Part shown: piece by piece, positions 1-11,958 of the stretch
Layout: each line of letters begins with the position of its first letter
Numbering within the stretch: position 1 is the stretch's first letter
Program-made: the position numbers and the translations under genes
Assembly: GCA_014898415.1 (NCBI GenBank)
Contig: RCTD01000028.1
Span: 186,001-250,000 of the forward strand
Direction: 5' to 3'
Origin: Stromatinia cepivora
Taxonomy: Eukaryota > Ascomycota > Leotiomycetes > Helotiales > Sclerotiniaceae
DNA: 64,000 nt
The notes under the pieces: generated by a model
The model's input: only the letters and a program-made list of their open reading frames with translations
What the model was told of the DNA's origin: nothing
The model's database searches: none

Positions 1-1466
1 TTCTGTCACAGCAGGTCAGGCTTGTGCCGTGGACTTTTGCAGCTCTGTGAACATGCCAGAGCTGTTTTTGCTCATCAGCCAGATCGCCTGTTTCTTCATG
101 GCTTCTACGTGTGCAGAGGTATGATGGAGCTCTGGATGTTCGATCGATGCGGAATATACAGTTGTGAGGCATTCGATATCGCCACAGCCCCGGGACGCTT
201 CCTCACCGTGTTGACTGGTTATATTTTGATGAGCGACGACGAGCTGGGGCTTTGTACATTAATCGAAGAAGACGCAGTCGGCAAATATGTCCTTTGCTCT
301 GGGGATGATGGAAATACTGGTTCTGCTGAGAAGTTCTACTTGGGGGATTCGCCCGTCTTTGAGCGCCTGAACAAGAACATTGTAGGGGATGGCCTTACCT
401 GTTTCCCAGCAAGAAAATCAACTTCAAAATCTTGGGAATTCGTGGTGAAGCTCAAGTGGTCCGCGGCCGACAAGAACAGCCATGCGAAGATGCTCGAGCT
501 GGCCAAGAACAGAGGCGTCGAGGGCGTGCTTCGGCTTTTGAGTCACCAAGAGTTCAAAATACCGAGAATTTACACCATGGACTCTTGATTGGTTTGCCTC
601 GAAAACTCAAGCACATCGACTCAGACCATGCAGACATTTCAGATGGCCTGAAAGCCACCGTGGGCTCTGGTCTTGGCGCTGCGCTTGAATTCACAGTCCC
701 AACAACAGAACTAGATAGTTCTGGAAAAGAAAAGCTAGTCGAAAACAAAACGTTCAATATCCTAATCATTTCACCACTTAGCCGATCGCTCCATAGATTT
801 GATACCGTCCCAGAGCTTCTCGGAGCGTTGCATGATGCAATCCAAGGCCACCAATCTCTTTACGAGGTCGGAAGGATTCTCCACTGAGACCTGAATCCTA
901 GCAACATCATCATTACGTCCAACAAATCCAAAGGGGCATCACATAAAGGCATTCTCATCGATCTTGACTTGGCCAAAGACCTATCAACCGGACCAGGGAG
1001 TGAACAGTATGAGAGCATTGGGACGCAATTCTTCAAAGCCATTGGCGTACTACAGGCTTATCTTCCCGAAAACCCGCATACCTACCGCCATGACCTCGAA
1101 TCTTTCTTCTATACCTTCCTCTTTCTCGCCACGTGCCGCCGACCGGTTCCCCCGGGGGAAAACCAGCTTCAACTTCCACCAAACTGCACAATTGGTAATT
1201 GGACGTTGGGTCGTCCTGTCAACCAAGCTAACCGCAAGATGAGTAGTATGCTGAACGATGTAGAATTTGCTCTCATCACCTCCGAGTTTACGCCAGAATT
1301 CAAGAGACTTACGGGATTGGCGGAAGAGTTGAGACGTCTCCTGTTTCCCTTGAGGGACGGAAAGCTGTGGACTGGTACAGACATGACGATGGAGGGAACG
1401 AACGCATTGTACGCTAACATCTTGGAGGCGTTTGATAAGGTTAAGGACTATGACTATAGTCTATAA
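1..1466 (+). pseudogene. FunK1-type fungal protein kinase relic (5' end outside window)
   Basis: The reading is continuous with a fungal-specific kinase (FunK1 / Pkinase_fungal family). The first frame (open from base 1 to about 560) carries the N-lobe signature around HGFYVCRGMMELWMFDRCG and a GYILMSDDELG stretch. A second frame (about 560-1466) continues the homology with the catalytic-loop analogue LH-*-DLNPSNIII, the metal-binding analogue LIDLDLAKDL and the C-lobe. Two lesions are visible. The frame changes between about 540 and 580, with no splice consensus to explain it. A TGA stop at 885-887 sits exactly where the family has the Arg of its H-R-D-like motif, so one C-to-T change (CGA to TGA) is enough. 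The family is expanded and often decayed in filamentous fungi. It lies beside an AT-rich block. The kinase assignment is firm from motifs; pseudogene status is likely but rests on a correct assembly. Confidence 0.8.
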
Positions 1467-2759
1467 GTCACGAGATAAATCCATTACCAAAGGTTGCTCC
1501 GTAAATGAAAAGACCGTGGCCATCCTTGCCTTTCTTTCAACGATTGTTCAGTGGTGGATACAGTGAGGTTTGAATTCAAAATATTATTAGATTTATAATA
1601 AATACCCCGAATAGCAACTTCTTAAGTTTCGATATCCTGAATAGCAATTGTTGGTAATTGGGATATAGCAATTTGTATTTCCATTTAGATAAATCAGATC
1701 CAAATTTCGAAATATATAAAAAATTTCTTTTTTTGAATAATTGTTGGTTATCACGTGACATTATGGCACGTGCACCTCACTTAAACGATGATCTTTATAT
1801 AAAGATAAAAAACTAAATTATTATATTTCTCAAATCTCAAATAATAAATTACAAATAAATTGATTAATTATAATTGTAATAATCAAAAACATCGAATTTA
1901 AAATAATAAATCGAAAATTGTAATTCGATATAAATAATACTAACGGGATTTTCGATTACAGCGAGGATAATATAAAAGAAAATATAAAATAAATCGATAT
2001 AAAAGATACTTGTAATATATAACGAATTTAAATAACTAAACAAGGGTATATTAAAAAGGAATTGAAGAAGAAGAACATTGAAAGAGAAGTATAATTCTTA
2101 TAAATATTAATAGCGGCTGATACGTATATACATCTTGTTTAATGTAATGGCCGCTAAACCTGGGGGGAAGGGGGGAAGGGGGTAAGCATCACGACTGAGA
2201 TTATTATACTAAAAAATACATATTTATAAAAGAATAAATAATCAAATAATCAAGTAATGATTTAGAATTCAAATTATTGTATAGCTGTGCATTGATCAAT
2301 TCCGGCCTGTTTTTGCTCCTCCGAATAGCGCCTCTCACCCAAATTACGGAGTACCCAGGTCCAAATCAGAGAATAAAACATGTCCGGACTCATACACACG
2401 AAAAAAGTTCGGAAAATACAATATCATCCACCGAACCATATTAGACTCTGGCGAAATATACCCACGACGGATGGATGGATGAATTAACATTTCGGCCAAG
2501 AGCGATGGAGTTTTGGAGAATCGAGTGTTGATATTGCTTGGCCTTTGATGCATCGGAACACTCAGTGGTGTGATTTCATCAGCCCATAATCAGCATGGCG
2601 AGAAGGTACCAATATGTAACAATTGTGTATAAAGAGCTCAAGAAAACAGTATAAGTTGTATTTTTATTTTCGAATTTTGTTATCTCATTTCATTTCATTC
2701 AATTACTGTTAGCTACATCGTACCCGTTTTTTCGAGAAATAATCGTGATCATCCTAACC
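1467..2759. other. AT-rich intergenic block with a G-run cluster
   Basis: No gene seen. Bases about 1560-2270 are strikingly AT-rich, dominated by TAAATAAT-like stretches, unlike the flanks. Inside it a G-rich patch at about 2162-2182 has three runs of five or six G separated by AA. I see no terminal inverted repeats and no transposase fragment. The last 150 bases are the presumed promoter and leader of the NmrA-like gene. Confidence 0.6.
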
Positions 2760-3720
2760 ATGCCATACGATATAACCATCAAAAAGGTCGCCATAGCTGG
2801 TGTTAGTTTTCCCTCCCCCAACACCACAAGCACTCTCAAATAACAAAATCTAGGCATCGGGCCCAGTAGGCCAAGCCATCCTCAGCGAGCTCCTAAAGTC
2901 AGAACTCTTCGACATTACAATCCTAACCCGGGACTCCACCACCTACCAATCACTCTTCACCCCCGCCCTCAAAGTAATCCAAGTCGATTACACCTCCCTG
3001 ACCTCCCTAACCCACGCCCTAACCGATCAAGACGCCCTCATCTCCACCATATCCCCCAGCGCCATCCCCGTCCAAAAACTTCTCATAGACGCCTGCATCC
3101 AAGCGCACGTGCACCGATTCCTCCCCTCAGAATACAGCTACGATTTCTGTTGTCCCACGGTGGGTAAGCTCTCCCCGACCAACCAACTCTTCGAGCAAAA
3201 AATCGCCATAGAATCCTACCTCCAAGAGCAAGCCACCCAAACCCCTCTAAGTTACACCCTCCTATTCAGCAACCCCATCCTCGAACTATCCCTAAAAACC
3301 AGCCTCTTCTTCAATTTCCAAGCCCGCACCGCAACACTAACCCCCCACTCCAAAACCCACCCCATCTCCCTCACCACCCTCCCCTCCCTCTCCAAAGCCG
3401 TCCGTCGAATTCTCACCCACCCCCGCGAAACAGCCAATCGACCCATCCGCATAAAAGACATCGATATCTCGCACCAACAACTACTATCCATCGCGCAATC
3501 ACTAACACCCGACCAAGAATGGGATATTCAAGTAGAAGAAACGAAAGAAACCACCGACGCAAACTCAAATTGCGAGAGAAATTTCAATTTTGGTGGAAAG
3601 TTTGAGCGTGTGCATAATTGCGTTTTTGGTATCAAGGAGATGACCCTCGCGGAGCTGGAGGACTTGGTGAGAGTTACGTGTTGTGGGGTGGAGAAGGAAA
3701 AGGAGAAGGAGATTTCGTGA
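2760..3720 (+). CDS. NmrA-like / isoflavone-reductase-type NAD(P)-binding protein
   Basis: Two exons, 2760-2801 and 2854-3720, with a 52-bp intron that begins GTTAGT and ends CTAG; 302 aa predicted. Splicing rebuilds an N-terminal Rossmann signature, VAIAGASGPVGQAIL (the G-x-x-G-x-x-G dinucleotide loop), followed by the typical ILTRDS segment and a VDYTSLTSL segment. The mid part HRFLPSEYSYDF matches the NmrA/isoflavone reductase family, whose members are oxidoreductases or redox-sensing regulators without a clear catalytic triad. No signal peptide, so probably cytosolic. The start is the first ATG and gives a Rossmann strand at residues 9-14, as expected. The sense strand is unusually C-rich, unlike the neighbours. 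Substrate unknown. Confidence 0.85.
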
Positions 3721-4335
3721 TAAGTATTCATTCAATTGTACAATTTGTATGTAGAGATTGGCGTATTTAATGGTGACGGCATTATGGAAGCTGCCTGTTT
3801 GTATTGTTGGGATAGATGAACGTTTTTGCATTTGATCAAGGTCATAAGAAATCCCATCACATTCTCCAGCTAAAAATTTCCATAAATCATCTCAGTAATA
3901 GCAATCCCACAAATTTCCAGCCAAGACCGTCATCATGATTTTCATCCAAGCAATCAATCACCAACCTCGCACATACCAGCATATGAGAAACTCCCATCCA
4001 GAAATACAGAATTAAATGTAAGCATTGGGATCATTAATTTGACAAAGTATACTACACGATCATTACGTCCAGCTCATGTTTCGTCCCTTCTCCCATCCTC
4101 TCATTCAATCCATTTTCATCTCATCCAAGCCTCATAAAAACATCATCTCCCTCTCCCCTCATACTCATCGCATGAAAAATATACATGAAATAGAGAACCG
4201 AAAGGGTATATCGCACATGGATAACACTCCTTGCAATGCAATGCGGCCTTGCCCATAACTAAAAACAAAGAAAAGAAAAAAAAAAATTGACATCGGTATG
4301 ACAGTTTATCCTGAAAAAGATATAGCTGTAATCTC
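3721..4335. other. Convergent intergenic region
   Basis: Lies between the 3' ends of the NmrA-like gene and the CLIP-170-type gene. It holds pyrimidine-rich tracts and an A-rich stretch near 4260-4287 but no supported gene. It probably contains both 3' untranslated regions. Confidence 0.5.
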
Positions 4336-7018
4336 CTAAAATGCATCTTCAAACGGACAGTCAATGCTATCATGTCCATCTCGTTCACAAACACCGCACC
4401 ATTTGTCCATATTGATGACTCCACTTGCTTTCCCTGGAGCAGCACCTGGTTCCATGAGGTTAGGGATGGTTTTGATAGGCGAGGCATCAGGGGACTTCCT
4501 GACTGGTGCTAACGGCGCCGGTTTGTATTCTTCTTGGGCTGGTTTGGGTGGTAGTTTGAGTCCTTCCATGACAACGTCTTTTCCTGTTCGTTGTTGTTTA
4601 GGAGACTCATCCTTAGAATTGCCGCTATTACCATTGGGACCGAACATGGGGCAATGCAGAACATCATGGCCTGATGCCTCGCACAATTCACAGAAATCCT
4701 CCGCTGCAGAAGAGTAACTGTCATTCTCTGGCATTGACTCCAAGTTGCTGTGGTGAACATCTGATGCTCCTTCGCGGTCCCGCCAGCTTCCAACTGTGCT
4801 TTTGGAATCTCGGACAGAGTTTCTATCCTGGGTTACAGTTCCACTGCTAATGGCACTAGTACTCTGAGTAGTAGGATTGCTGACACTTCCCCTTCGTAGC
4901 CCCTCTAACTCGCGCTCCATCTGTTCTTCCTTGCTGTCTTTGCTTTCTACAACGGCACGAAGTTCGCTCACTTCCCGTTCTAGCTTCTCCCGGGTAAGGC
5001 GCTCCTCCTCTGAAACTGAAGCGCTTTCTGTACGGCTTCGATGTAGTCCTGGTCGTATAACACCTGGTGTTTTGTCGTGATCCGAGAAATTCCCATCAGA
5101 TATGGCATCTCGGCTGAGTGAGTGGATGATAGCTTTCAAGCCGCGAATCTCATCATCTCTTTGTGCAATCTCTTTGGAAAGTGTTGCCGCACCCACACCC
5201 GTAGCAGGATTTGCATTACTGAGAGCTTCGGCAGTCTTCTCCCGCTCACGACGGAGTTCAGATCGAGTTCTTTCGACCTCTCCACGCAAGAACTCAACTT
5301 CACCGCGAGCTTCGGCTTCACCACGTCGCGCATCTTCAAGACCTTCCTCAAGCTCCTGAACAAGCTCTTCGAGCTGTTTCAGTTGTACAGCAACATGCTT
5401 TACATCATGACTGTTCTCATGCATTGTCCTGAGCTCCATTACAAGATTACTCATGCGCTCATCGTATACTCGTTCGGTTTCAGCACCGGCCATCTCGAGT
5501 GTGTCTATTGTACTTCTGAAATCAGCTCGATGCTGGTCAAACTCAGCAGTCAGCATGGCAATCTTTTCATTCTTTTCACGAATTGTTGCTCTCAATTGTG
5601 TTGCGTCGTTGTCCTCCATGCTTCCCCGACTAAGTCTATTACCACTCGTGTTCTCATTGGTGTCTTCCATCAGCGATTGTGCTTCACTGAGGGTCTTTTC
5701 CATGTCTTCTATGATTGAAGCTTGTGCTTTTATTTCTCGATCGCGTTCCTCTAGTAGACTTCTCAATCGCTCGACCTCGTCGTCAGTAGCTCGGGACGCA
5801 CGCGAGGCGGATCTTGATGCAGGTCGTAACTTTGCGTTAAAGGAAGAGACTGAGCTCACGCTTCCGTTTGTTGCCGTGCGTGTAATTCCTGCAGGAGGTA
5901 TATCTTCATCACTGAGGGTCATTGCTCCAGGTCTATTTCCTGTGCCGAGTGCCGAAACACTTCGTGGAGGGACTGGTGTCTTCATGCCATTTCTTGGGGT
6001 GTAACCGACTTTCTTGCTTGGGTCTCTAGCATCTTGCGTTCCTCTAACGCTCTGCCCAAAGTTTGCCGCTGCAGGGCTTGCATATCGAGATGTGACTCTC
6101 TGCGCAGGTGCATTTATTGATGTCCTAGCGGCGGCTGCTCTTCGTACTGGAGACTCTGGTCGTGATGTGGTTGGTGTGGCTATCGGTGGTCGGGTTTTCT
6201 GCACATATGGACTTGCTGTTCTGCCTGGACCAACAGATTGACTGAACCTCTGTAGGAGAGGTGCTGGTGGAGTATTTAAGTCTGGTCCCAGTCTGCCAAT
6301 CCTATTGCCCATTGATGGAGAAGCCGGTGAAAGAGGAAAAGAATCATCATGAGAAGATGGAGTGCTACGCCTTGTTGCTCTGCTGACAGGAAGAAAGATT
6401 CCAGCACCATCAATTATTGTTGAAAAGTAGTGGATTCTGTATCACCCATCAATCAGTTCATTGTTTGTTTGCAGTAGTAGTTGCTTGTATGTCTCACCCT
6501 TCAACATCACCATTGTTCTTCCCTTTTGAAGCAAACATCTCATGCAATTCCACTCCAGCAAATACCCCCTTTTTGCCTTGCACACTGCCCACAAATTTGA
6601 CAGTACCATACATGTTACCAGGTACATCAACTATATCACCCACCTCCAACTCATCCGGCCCACCACCAACTCGAGAAGGTGTATACGGTAGCATGTTGCC
6701 TATTGTTGGCATATCCTCATCAAAAACTGTTGAAAGAGGGTATCTTTTACTTGCATCCGGTATTGCCGCAAGTGAATTTGAGGTAAGGGATGCAAGTGAG
6801 GCTTGTCGAGATCGCTTCGACCTAGGATTGTTTAGACCAAAACCCTGACCGTTATTGGAAGGATGTGCAAGAACCGGTGTAGCTCCTGAAGCTTGTAATA
6901 ATGCCAGATTGTAGGAGGCGCCGAGGTTGGGTGTTGATTTTGTAATTGAAAGTCCTGTTTTAGTGAAAGTCGGTTTTTTTGGAGACCTTTTTGGAGTTGA
7001 GATTCTTGTAGTAGACAT
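4336..7018 (-). CDS. CLIP-170-type microtubule plus-end tracking protein (CAP-Gly)
   Basis: Two exons, 7018-6498 and 6436-4336, 873 aa. The 61-bp intron (donor GTGAGA, acceptor ATACAG) splits the CAP-Gly domain; joining it restores the order GDIVDVPGNMYGTVKFVG ... GKNNGDVEGIHYF ... GIFLPV (about residues 125-190). The GKNDG tubulin/EB1-binding motif reads GKNNG here. Then come a Ser/Thr/Pro-rich basic linker, a long coiled coil (about residues 390-690, rich in heptad E/R/L), and two CX2CX4HX4C zinc knuckles at residues 756-769 and 854-867, the second close to the C terminus. CAP-Gly plus coiled coil plus terminal zinc knuckles is the CLIP-170 / fission yeast Tip1 / Aspergillus ClipA architecture: it binds growing microtubule ends and recruits dynein or polarity factors. 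An earlier in-frame ATG at 7075 adds 19 basic residues; 7018 was preferred. Confidence 0.93.
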
Positions 7019-8593
7019 TTGTGCAAACCACCGAAAGTACCGCCTATAGTATTGTTTTCTTTTCCGTAGAACCACCCCTCACAATTCATCAATATCAACC
7101 AATCAATGTTCTTGATTATCTGGCAATACCTCCAATCCAACTCACTTCTAATTTTATTTCTTAAATAATCTCGAATGAATATTCAATCCAATGTTTCAAC
7201 AATGGAAGTTTTGAATGATGATGAATTGATGGTTTGTCGTTCTTTCTGTTGAATTTATGTTGTTACAGGGGAATTTGCAAGGTAATGATATGATACTAAT
7301 AAGATAATAAATAGTAAGAAAAGAGCATGAAATGAATGCATGAATGAACTTGGGGGGAGGGGGAGGGTGAGGGTGAGAAAAATGGCAGGTACGCAGATGG
7401 TATAACTCCTTCATCAAATAGCAGGTAGAAGAACCAGAAAGCACTAAAGGAATGAGGAGAGAGCTGCAAGGCCGGTACATCTGTTTATAGGCACATTCAT
7501 CCGATCCCTGTAATAGAAGGTATCACGGAATTCACGGGTGAAGCTGAGAGTGAAAAGAAGGTCAAAGTCTACCAATATGGAAATATAACCAATGGCATCG
7601 GTTGGACATGAATGTAATCAAATTATTCCTTGTTCCGTGAACCTTTCCATCGTTTCCTATGGAAGCAAAGCGTGGACCCATCATGAAGGCTTCTGCAGGT
7701 GTAAATTCGATCCAATCCACTATTCTCCTTGAAAGGGCATAAAGCAGCTTTCCTCATCATCCTTAGATAGTCTATAAAAGCCTCGTTGACCTTCTCTAAG
7801 CTTCAGTTGGTTGTCTATGCCCAGTGATTTATATTGCCCCCCCCATTCAAAGATCTTGAAAAGAGGTACATATCATATCATCTAACAGTACAGAGTAAAA
7901 TACTACAGAGACTTCATGAAGGTCAATTGGCTATTATATTAACAACAAGAATGTAGCTGTTTCATCAACAGAGAAAAAGGATTTCGTTGCTTGTCCGACA
8001 TTTGTTTTGATGTTGGCATGATCCCTGGTCCCTGCAATCAACGCAGGTACAGCCGTACAGGTGCTAGGCAGGTAAGCATGTCATCTGAACTCTCAAGTGA
8101 GTATTTACCTAGGCAGGTAGATAGTTCTGTGATTTAAATTTTGTATTGTTTTTATAATTTATAGGAGTTTGGTTTTCTTGTAACTTTCACTTGTGAATTC
8201 TCTGTTCCGACAGCTTCTACCTAGCTTCTGCCTAGAAGTTATGGATTATGCTTTGGCAATGTCGAAATACCCGATAGCATTACCCTTGCTAGCCCTAAAC
8301 CTAGGTGATAGATTTTAGGAGCTTGATTTTTGAACCCGTAAAGCAGTGTACCGCTATTCTCCCGTCGTTCTCCTGTCGCTCCGTGATGAAATCATACAGA
8401 TACATAGAGTACCATGGCTATTTCCAGGTTAGTGTGTTGGTTGATGTGAAAACCATAAGGGCGATCATATATCATTGATTAAAAATGAACGTACCTTATG
8501 GTCTGACTAGATAGGTGGCTCAAAGCAAACTTTCTGGATCGCCTAAAGCCTAAGTTTTTTGTGGCCTTCCTTCTTGCGAAAAAGATATTCACT
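7019..8593. other. Intergenic: CLIP leader and promoter plus downstream flank
   Basis: No supported gene. Short reading frames here lack coding character. Bases 8035-8245 hold several copies of AGGCAGGTA / CTACCTAG-like words. A G-rich tract (GGGGGGAGGGGGAGGGTGAGGG) sits near 7350-7377. Confidence 0.5.
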
Positions 8594-9609
8594 TCATTCC
8601 ATAGATCCCCTGGGTCGTTGTCGATTTTCATAGATGTCGCCTCGCTCAAGTGGTCTTGTACCATCGTTTAGAACCATAGCTTCCCTGTGACGCCTTCTGA
8701 GATGCTCTTCTGCCGTACTCTGATCCCTCGGTCTTCTCTCAGCAAACATGCTTTCGAAATCTTCTATGTCTTGATCCGCATTCCCTTCCATCGCAAAATG
8801 CCTTACTGCTATATCAGGTCTTGCTGGTAGTAATTTCGCCTCTTCTAACATTTTCCTGCCCCTTTCATCATTAAACAATGGCACGATCACCCGGTTCAAG
8901 AGCTTCTCCTTGTTGAGCGAGTCCATGAAATTACTCGAACGTTCCTCTGCAGTTCTACCCCATGGCTCTTTCACCAGCCAACGTTCTATAAACCCTGCGT
9001 TTAGAAGTTCTTCAACGTCGTATTTGTAAATTAATTCATGTATTATCATAAGACAGCTTTTTTCCGCTATGTCGCGGAGGTGCCAATTGTCCCAATCTGA
9101 GTCGTATTCATGGTGTTCGTAGTCGTCGACAGAGTATTCTAGACTTTTGACCAGTGCTTCGTATGTTTCCGGCTTATGTATCCGCTTGACAGTTGCTAGA
9201 AATCTAAATCAATTCGAGGCACCAAAGAGTAAGAATAGAAATACATACAACCATTCACAATCAATATAAATGCTCTAACTGCCTTCTCTCGTCGGTCATA
9301 ATCTGGTTCACTAATCTCATGAAGTAGGCTGTTGATAGCGGATTCGTTGTGCAGAGCACGTTCGCAGACAATGATGGACGCAGTCTCTTGAATTCCATAG
9401 TTTGGGTTGTCCAATAACTTTTCCAGTGTACTGAGTTTTAAGGAATCTTCGGTCTTCTGGTCGATAAAATGCGATTTGTTCTCGGTGGGTGGAATGGTAG
9501 CTGCTTCGCGAAAATGGATAAGGCGATGACGCACAAAGGCCAAAACAGCATAAGTTGTGATTCCCAAGCCTAAGAATAACAGTCGCTCCTGTCCTACTGG
9601 CGATATCAT
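8594..9609 (-). CDS. Conserved-looking fungal protein with N-terminal membrane anchor and helical repeats
   Basis: Two exons, 9609-9252 and 9195-8594, 319 aa. The 56-bp intron has donor GTTGTA and acceptor TTCTAG, phase 1. Residues 6-23 (QERLLFLGLGITTYAVLAFV) form one hydrophobic segment that can be a membrane anchor or signal anchor. The rest is soluble and helical, with an LxxLLDNPNYGIQETASIIVCER stretch typical of Armadillo/HEAT-like repeats, the conserved-looking KRIHKPETYEALVKSLEYSVDDYEH region, and a charged C terminus rich in R and E. I believe similar proteins are widespread in Pezizomycotina but can name no function. The ATG at 9609 was chosen because the upstream in-frame ATG at 9699 adds a segment that looks like leader sequence. 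Confidence 0.8.
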
Positions 9610-10822
9610 CGCTATATTTGGTGATACTACATTCAGAAGTGGAAATGATAATGTTGTGAAGTGTACTAGGTAGTTTATTTTGCTTAGAATCATAATCATA
9701 AGCTAGGTACAAATCTATCATATCGGGCGGTGACGAAGGCCAATTCATATCGCCTTGTGGAGCGGTCCCCTGACTAAGTACTAGTGTCAGAGGGATCATC
9801 CTTTGCGGGGTTCAGGCCAACCTTGGAAATGTTCGATGCTCAGAATTTACTTGAGAGAATTCCAACAAAAAAAAAACATCTTCATAAAAATCAATAAATT
9901 CTTTCCAGATATCTAAATTATGTAAACTTAACAGTCCTCCATCTATTTTTATCTCTCTGTACACATGCTACAAACTGATCTTTCACAGCCCTCAAAGTCA
10001 TCAGCATTAGACCAGCATGACGGCATTATTTAGATCGCGTTACTTGATGCCATAATTACACGTTAGAATCGAGCCAAATATTATCGGACCTAACACTCAT
10101 ATTCCCGAAAACTTCCTTCTACGGAAGATGTGACTCTATGGATAAAAGAACGAACATGTCGTAGATGTTTTAGAAGATGGAAATTTCCAGCCAAGTGCCC
10201 ACGAAATCAACCTGTTATGCAATCGAGAATCAAGATCGATAAACATATGCAACGTGCAGTAAATGTAGCGAGGGGCTCGTGAAGGGGGTGGTTTCTGTGA
10301 AAGCTAGCTCTTAGAAGTAAGCAGATACAGTAATTGCTTGTTAATCATGATATTTCCTAGTTGCAGTCGAGCGTTATCGAAAATGTTTACTAGTCTTTCC
10401 TTTGACTGCCCAAAAATAGAGTAGGGTTAGAGCAACAGACGTAGAGAGATACTGAAAAGTAGTACGTGTTAGAAAGGATTACATCCTCAATATTGTACCG
10501 TTCAATCAACGAATGACTTACTCAAGCTGAAGAACCAAACATCCATAGGTGTTCAAATCAGTGTTTCAACAATGCGGATTGGAGTCCCAAACTCGGAATA
10601 TTGTGTTATTCAAAAAGCTGTGGTTTTCTAAGAATAGTTCAATACTCGAAGTAGGTTTAATGTTTCAAGTAGATTGAATATATGAAATGGATTAAACTCA
10701 AGAGATTCCCCATCGCCGGACTGCGATTCGACCCCTAGAGACCCTATGCACATAGTTAGTGCATGGGACGAGCAGCTGTCCGATATATGGCCATCCTACC
10801 TGTATGATTGTGTAGATAAAGC
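9610..10822. other. Intergenic, no gene seen
   Basis: About 1.2 kb upstream of the repeat-type protein and downstream of the single-pass membrane protein. Reading frames at 9610-9799 are short extensions or shadows. No RNA gene recognised; a TTCGA-containing stretch near 10725 was checked as a tRNA T-arm and does not pair. Confidence 0.5.
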
Positions 10823-11958
10823 TCACGAATTCTCAGGCATCTCCACTACACCATGATGATCTCCACTCATTTCATAAGTTCTGCCACCGTCCATTTCCGC
10901 TCGTCTACTGATATTGTCAACCTCATTCTTCTTTGTCACTCCTCCATAAGTGTCCTTCTCGCGAAATGCGCCCGGCTCCTGACCTGCCAGACTCATGTCA
11001 TTTCTTATCATTTCTCCTTTTGACATCTTCCTCTTCCTCGCTCTCTTTACCAAGAACACAACTGTCGCGATCGTAGTAGATACCGCCGCTACAACACCCA
11101 CGACTATCCCTGCAACCGCTCCTCCGCTCATTTTCTTACTGCTGGTTGTGTTGGTATCTACTTGCCCCGCAGCTGAGTTTGAATTTATCGCGATCGACCC
11201 TGTTGTAGCTGTTGTCGCCGTTGTGCTAGTGACACTTGCGAAATCTCCCGTCGCCGCACCCAGTCCCAGGCTCTCTAATACCTTTTGGTCACACTTTCCT
11301 CCAGACTTCGCTCCACAGGAAACCGTTTTGTTTGGGGCAGTCATCGAGTTGACATTGTTATTGGCGGCAACCACATCATCAGACAAAGAACCGGTCATAT
11401 TGGTGAGAGTAAAGCGGTCGGAGTAGGCTGTGACCCAAATAGATTCATTGGATCTGAGGTAAGAACGGTACCCGAAGAAACTGGCTTGTGTTGGTCGGTG
11501 CTCTGAAGGGAGGGCAAGAATAGGTATCTTACAATTTGTTTTCCAGACTTGGGGCTGAACTATTCCTGATATTTACTGGAGGAGATTGAGTTGTGGGGTC
11601 TGTCATTTTGTATCCTGATAATTTATATTGAAAAAGTGCAAACTATACATGTGTTCGAGATTCAGCATTACTTCATCGATGCGCTTTTTTGCTTCCCTTT
11701 CCTCTATCCTTCGGCGTAGATCTCCCCAGGAACGGAAACAAAACTTACAGGAGCAGTATCGCTTCCCGTGAAAAGTACCACTTCCCAACTCGCATCATCA
11801 AATTGCTCGAGCGTGGGTACTATCCCACTATCCCTCGCACGTATTTTATACTTTCCTGGGCCGACTACTTCTCCCATAGAAGGAGACTTGAAAACAATCT
11901 CCGCTCCACATACTGCTATTATTATTAAGTGGAGTAAGAATTCTCGAAATGCCATCAT
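10823..11958 (-). CDS. Predicted secretory single-pass membrane protein
   Basis: First exon 11958-11749 (70 codons) opens with a signal-peptide-like stretch (FREFLLHLIIIAVCG) followed by the IVFKSPSMGEVVGPGKYKI motif seen at the start of Kre9/Knh1-like and other fungal cell-surface beta-sandwich modules. It ends at a perfect GTAAGT donor. The last exon (about 11500-10823) begins FFGYRSYLRSNESIWVTAYSD and carries a Thr/Ser/Asn-rich stalk, a transmembrane segment (GGAVAGIVVGVVAAVSTTIA), then a basic stop-transfer RARKRK and an acidic cytosolic tail. One 248-bp intron to an acceptor at 11501 is in frame (about 295 aa). A 9-codon internal exon at 11559-11533 would also be in frame but leaves a 32-bp intron, too short for fungi. 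Likely a cell-wall or plasma-membrane protein; function unknown. Confidence 0.65.

Noticed and set aside
1560..2270. Transposon in the AT-rich block
   Set aside because: No terminal repeats, no target-site duplication and no transposase or reverse-transcriptase fragment seen.
5453..6004. 183-codon plus-strand frame
   Set aside because: It is the reverse strand of the CLIP coiled-coil coding region; Ser/Leu-rich composition is what the complement of Glu/Arg-rich codons yields.
10690..10760. Possible tRNA T-arm (GATTCGACCCC)
   Set aside because: The flanking stem does not pair and no acceptor or D-arm can be placed.
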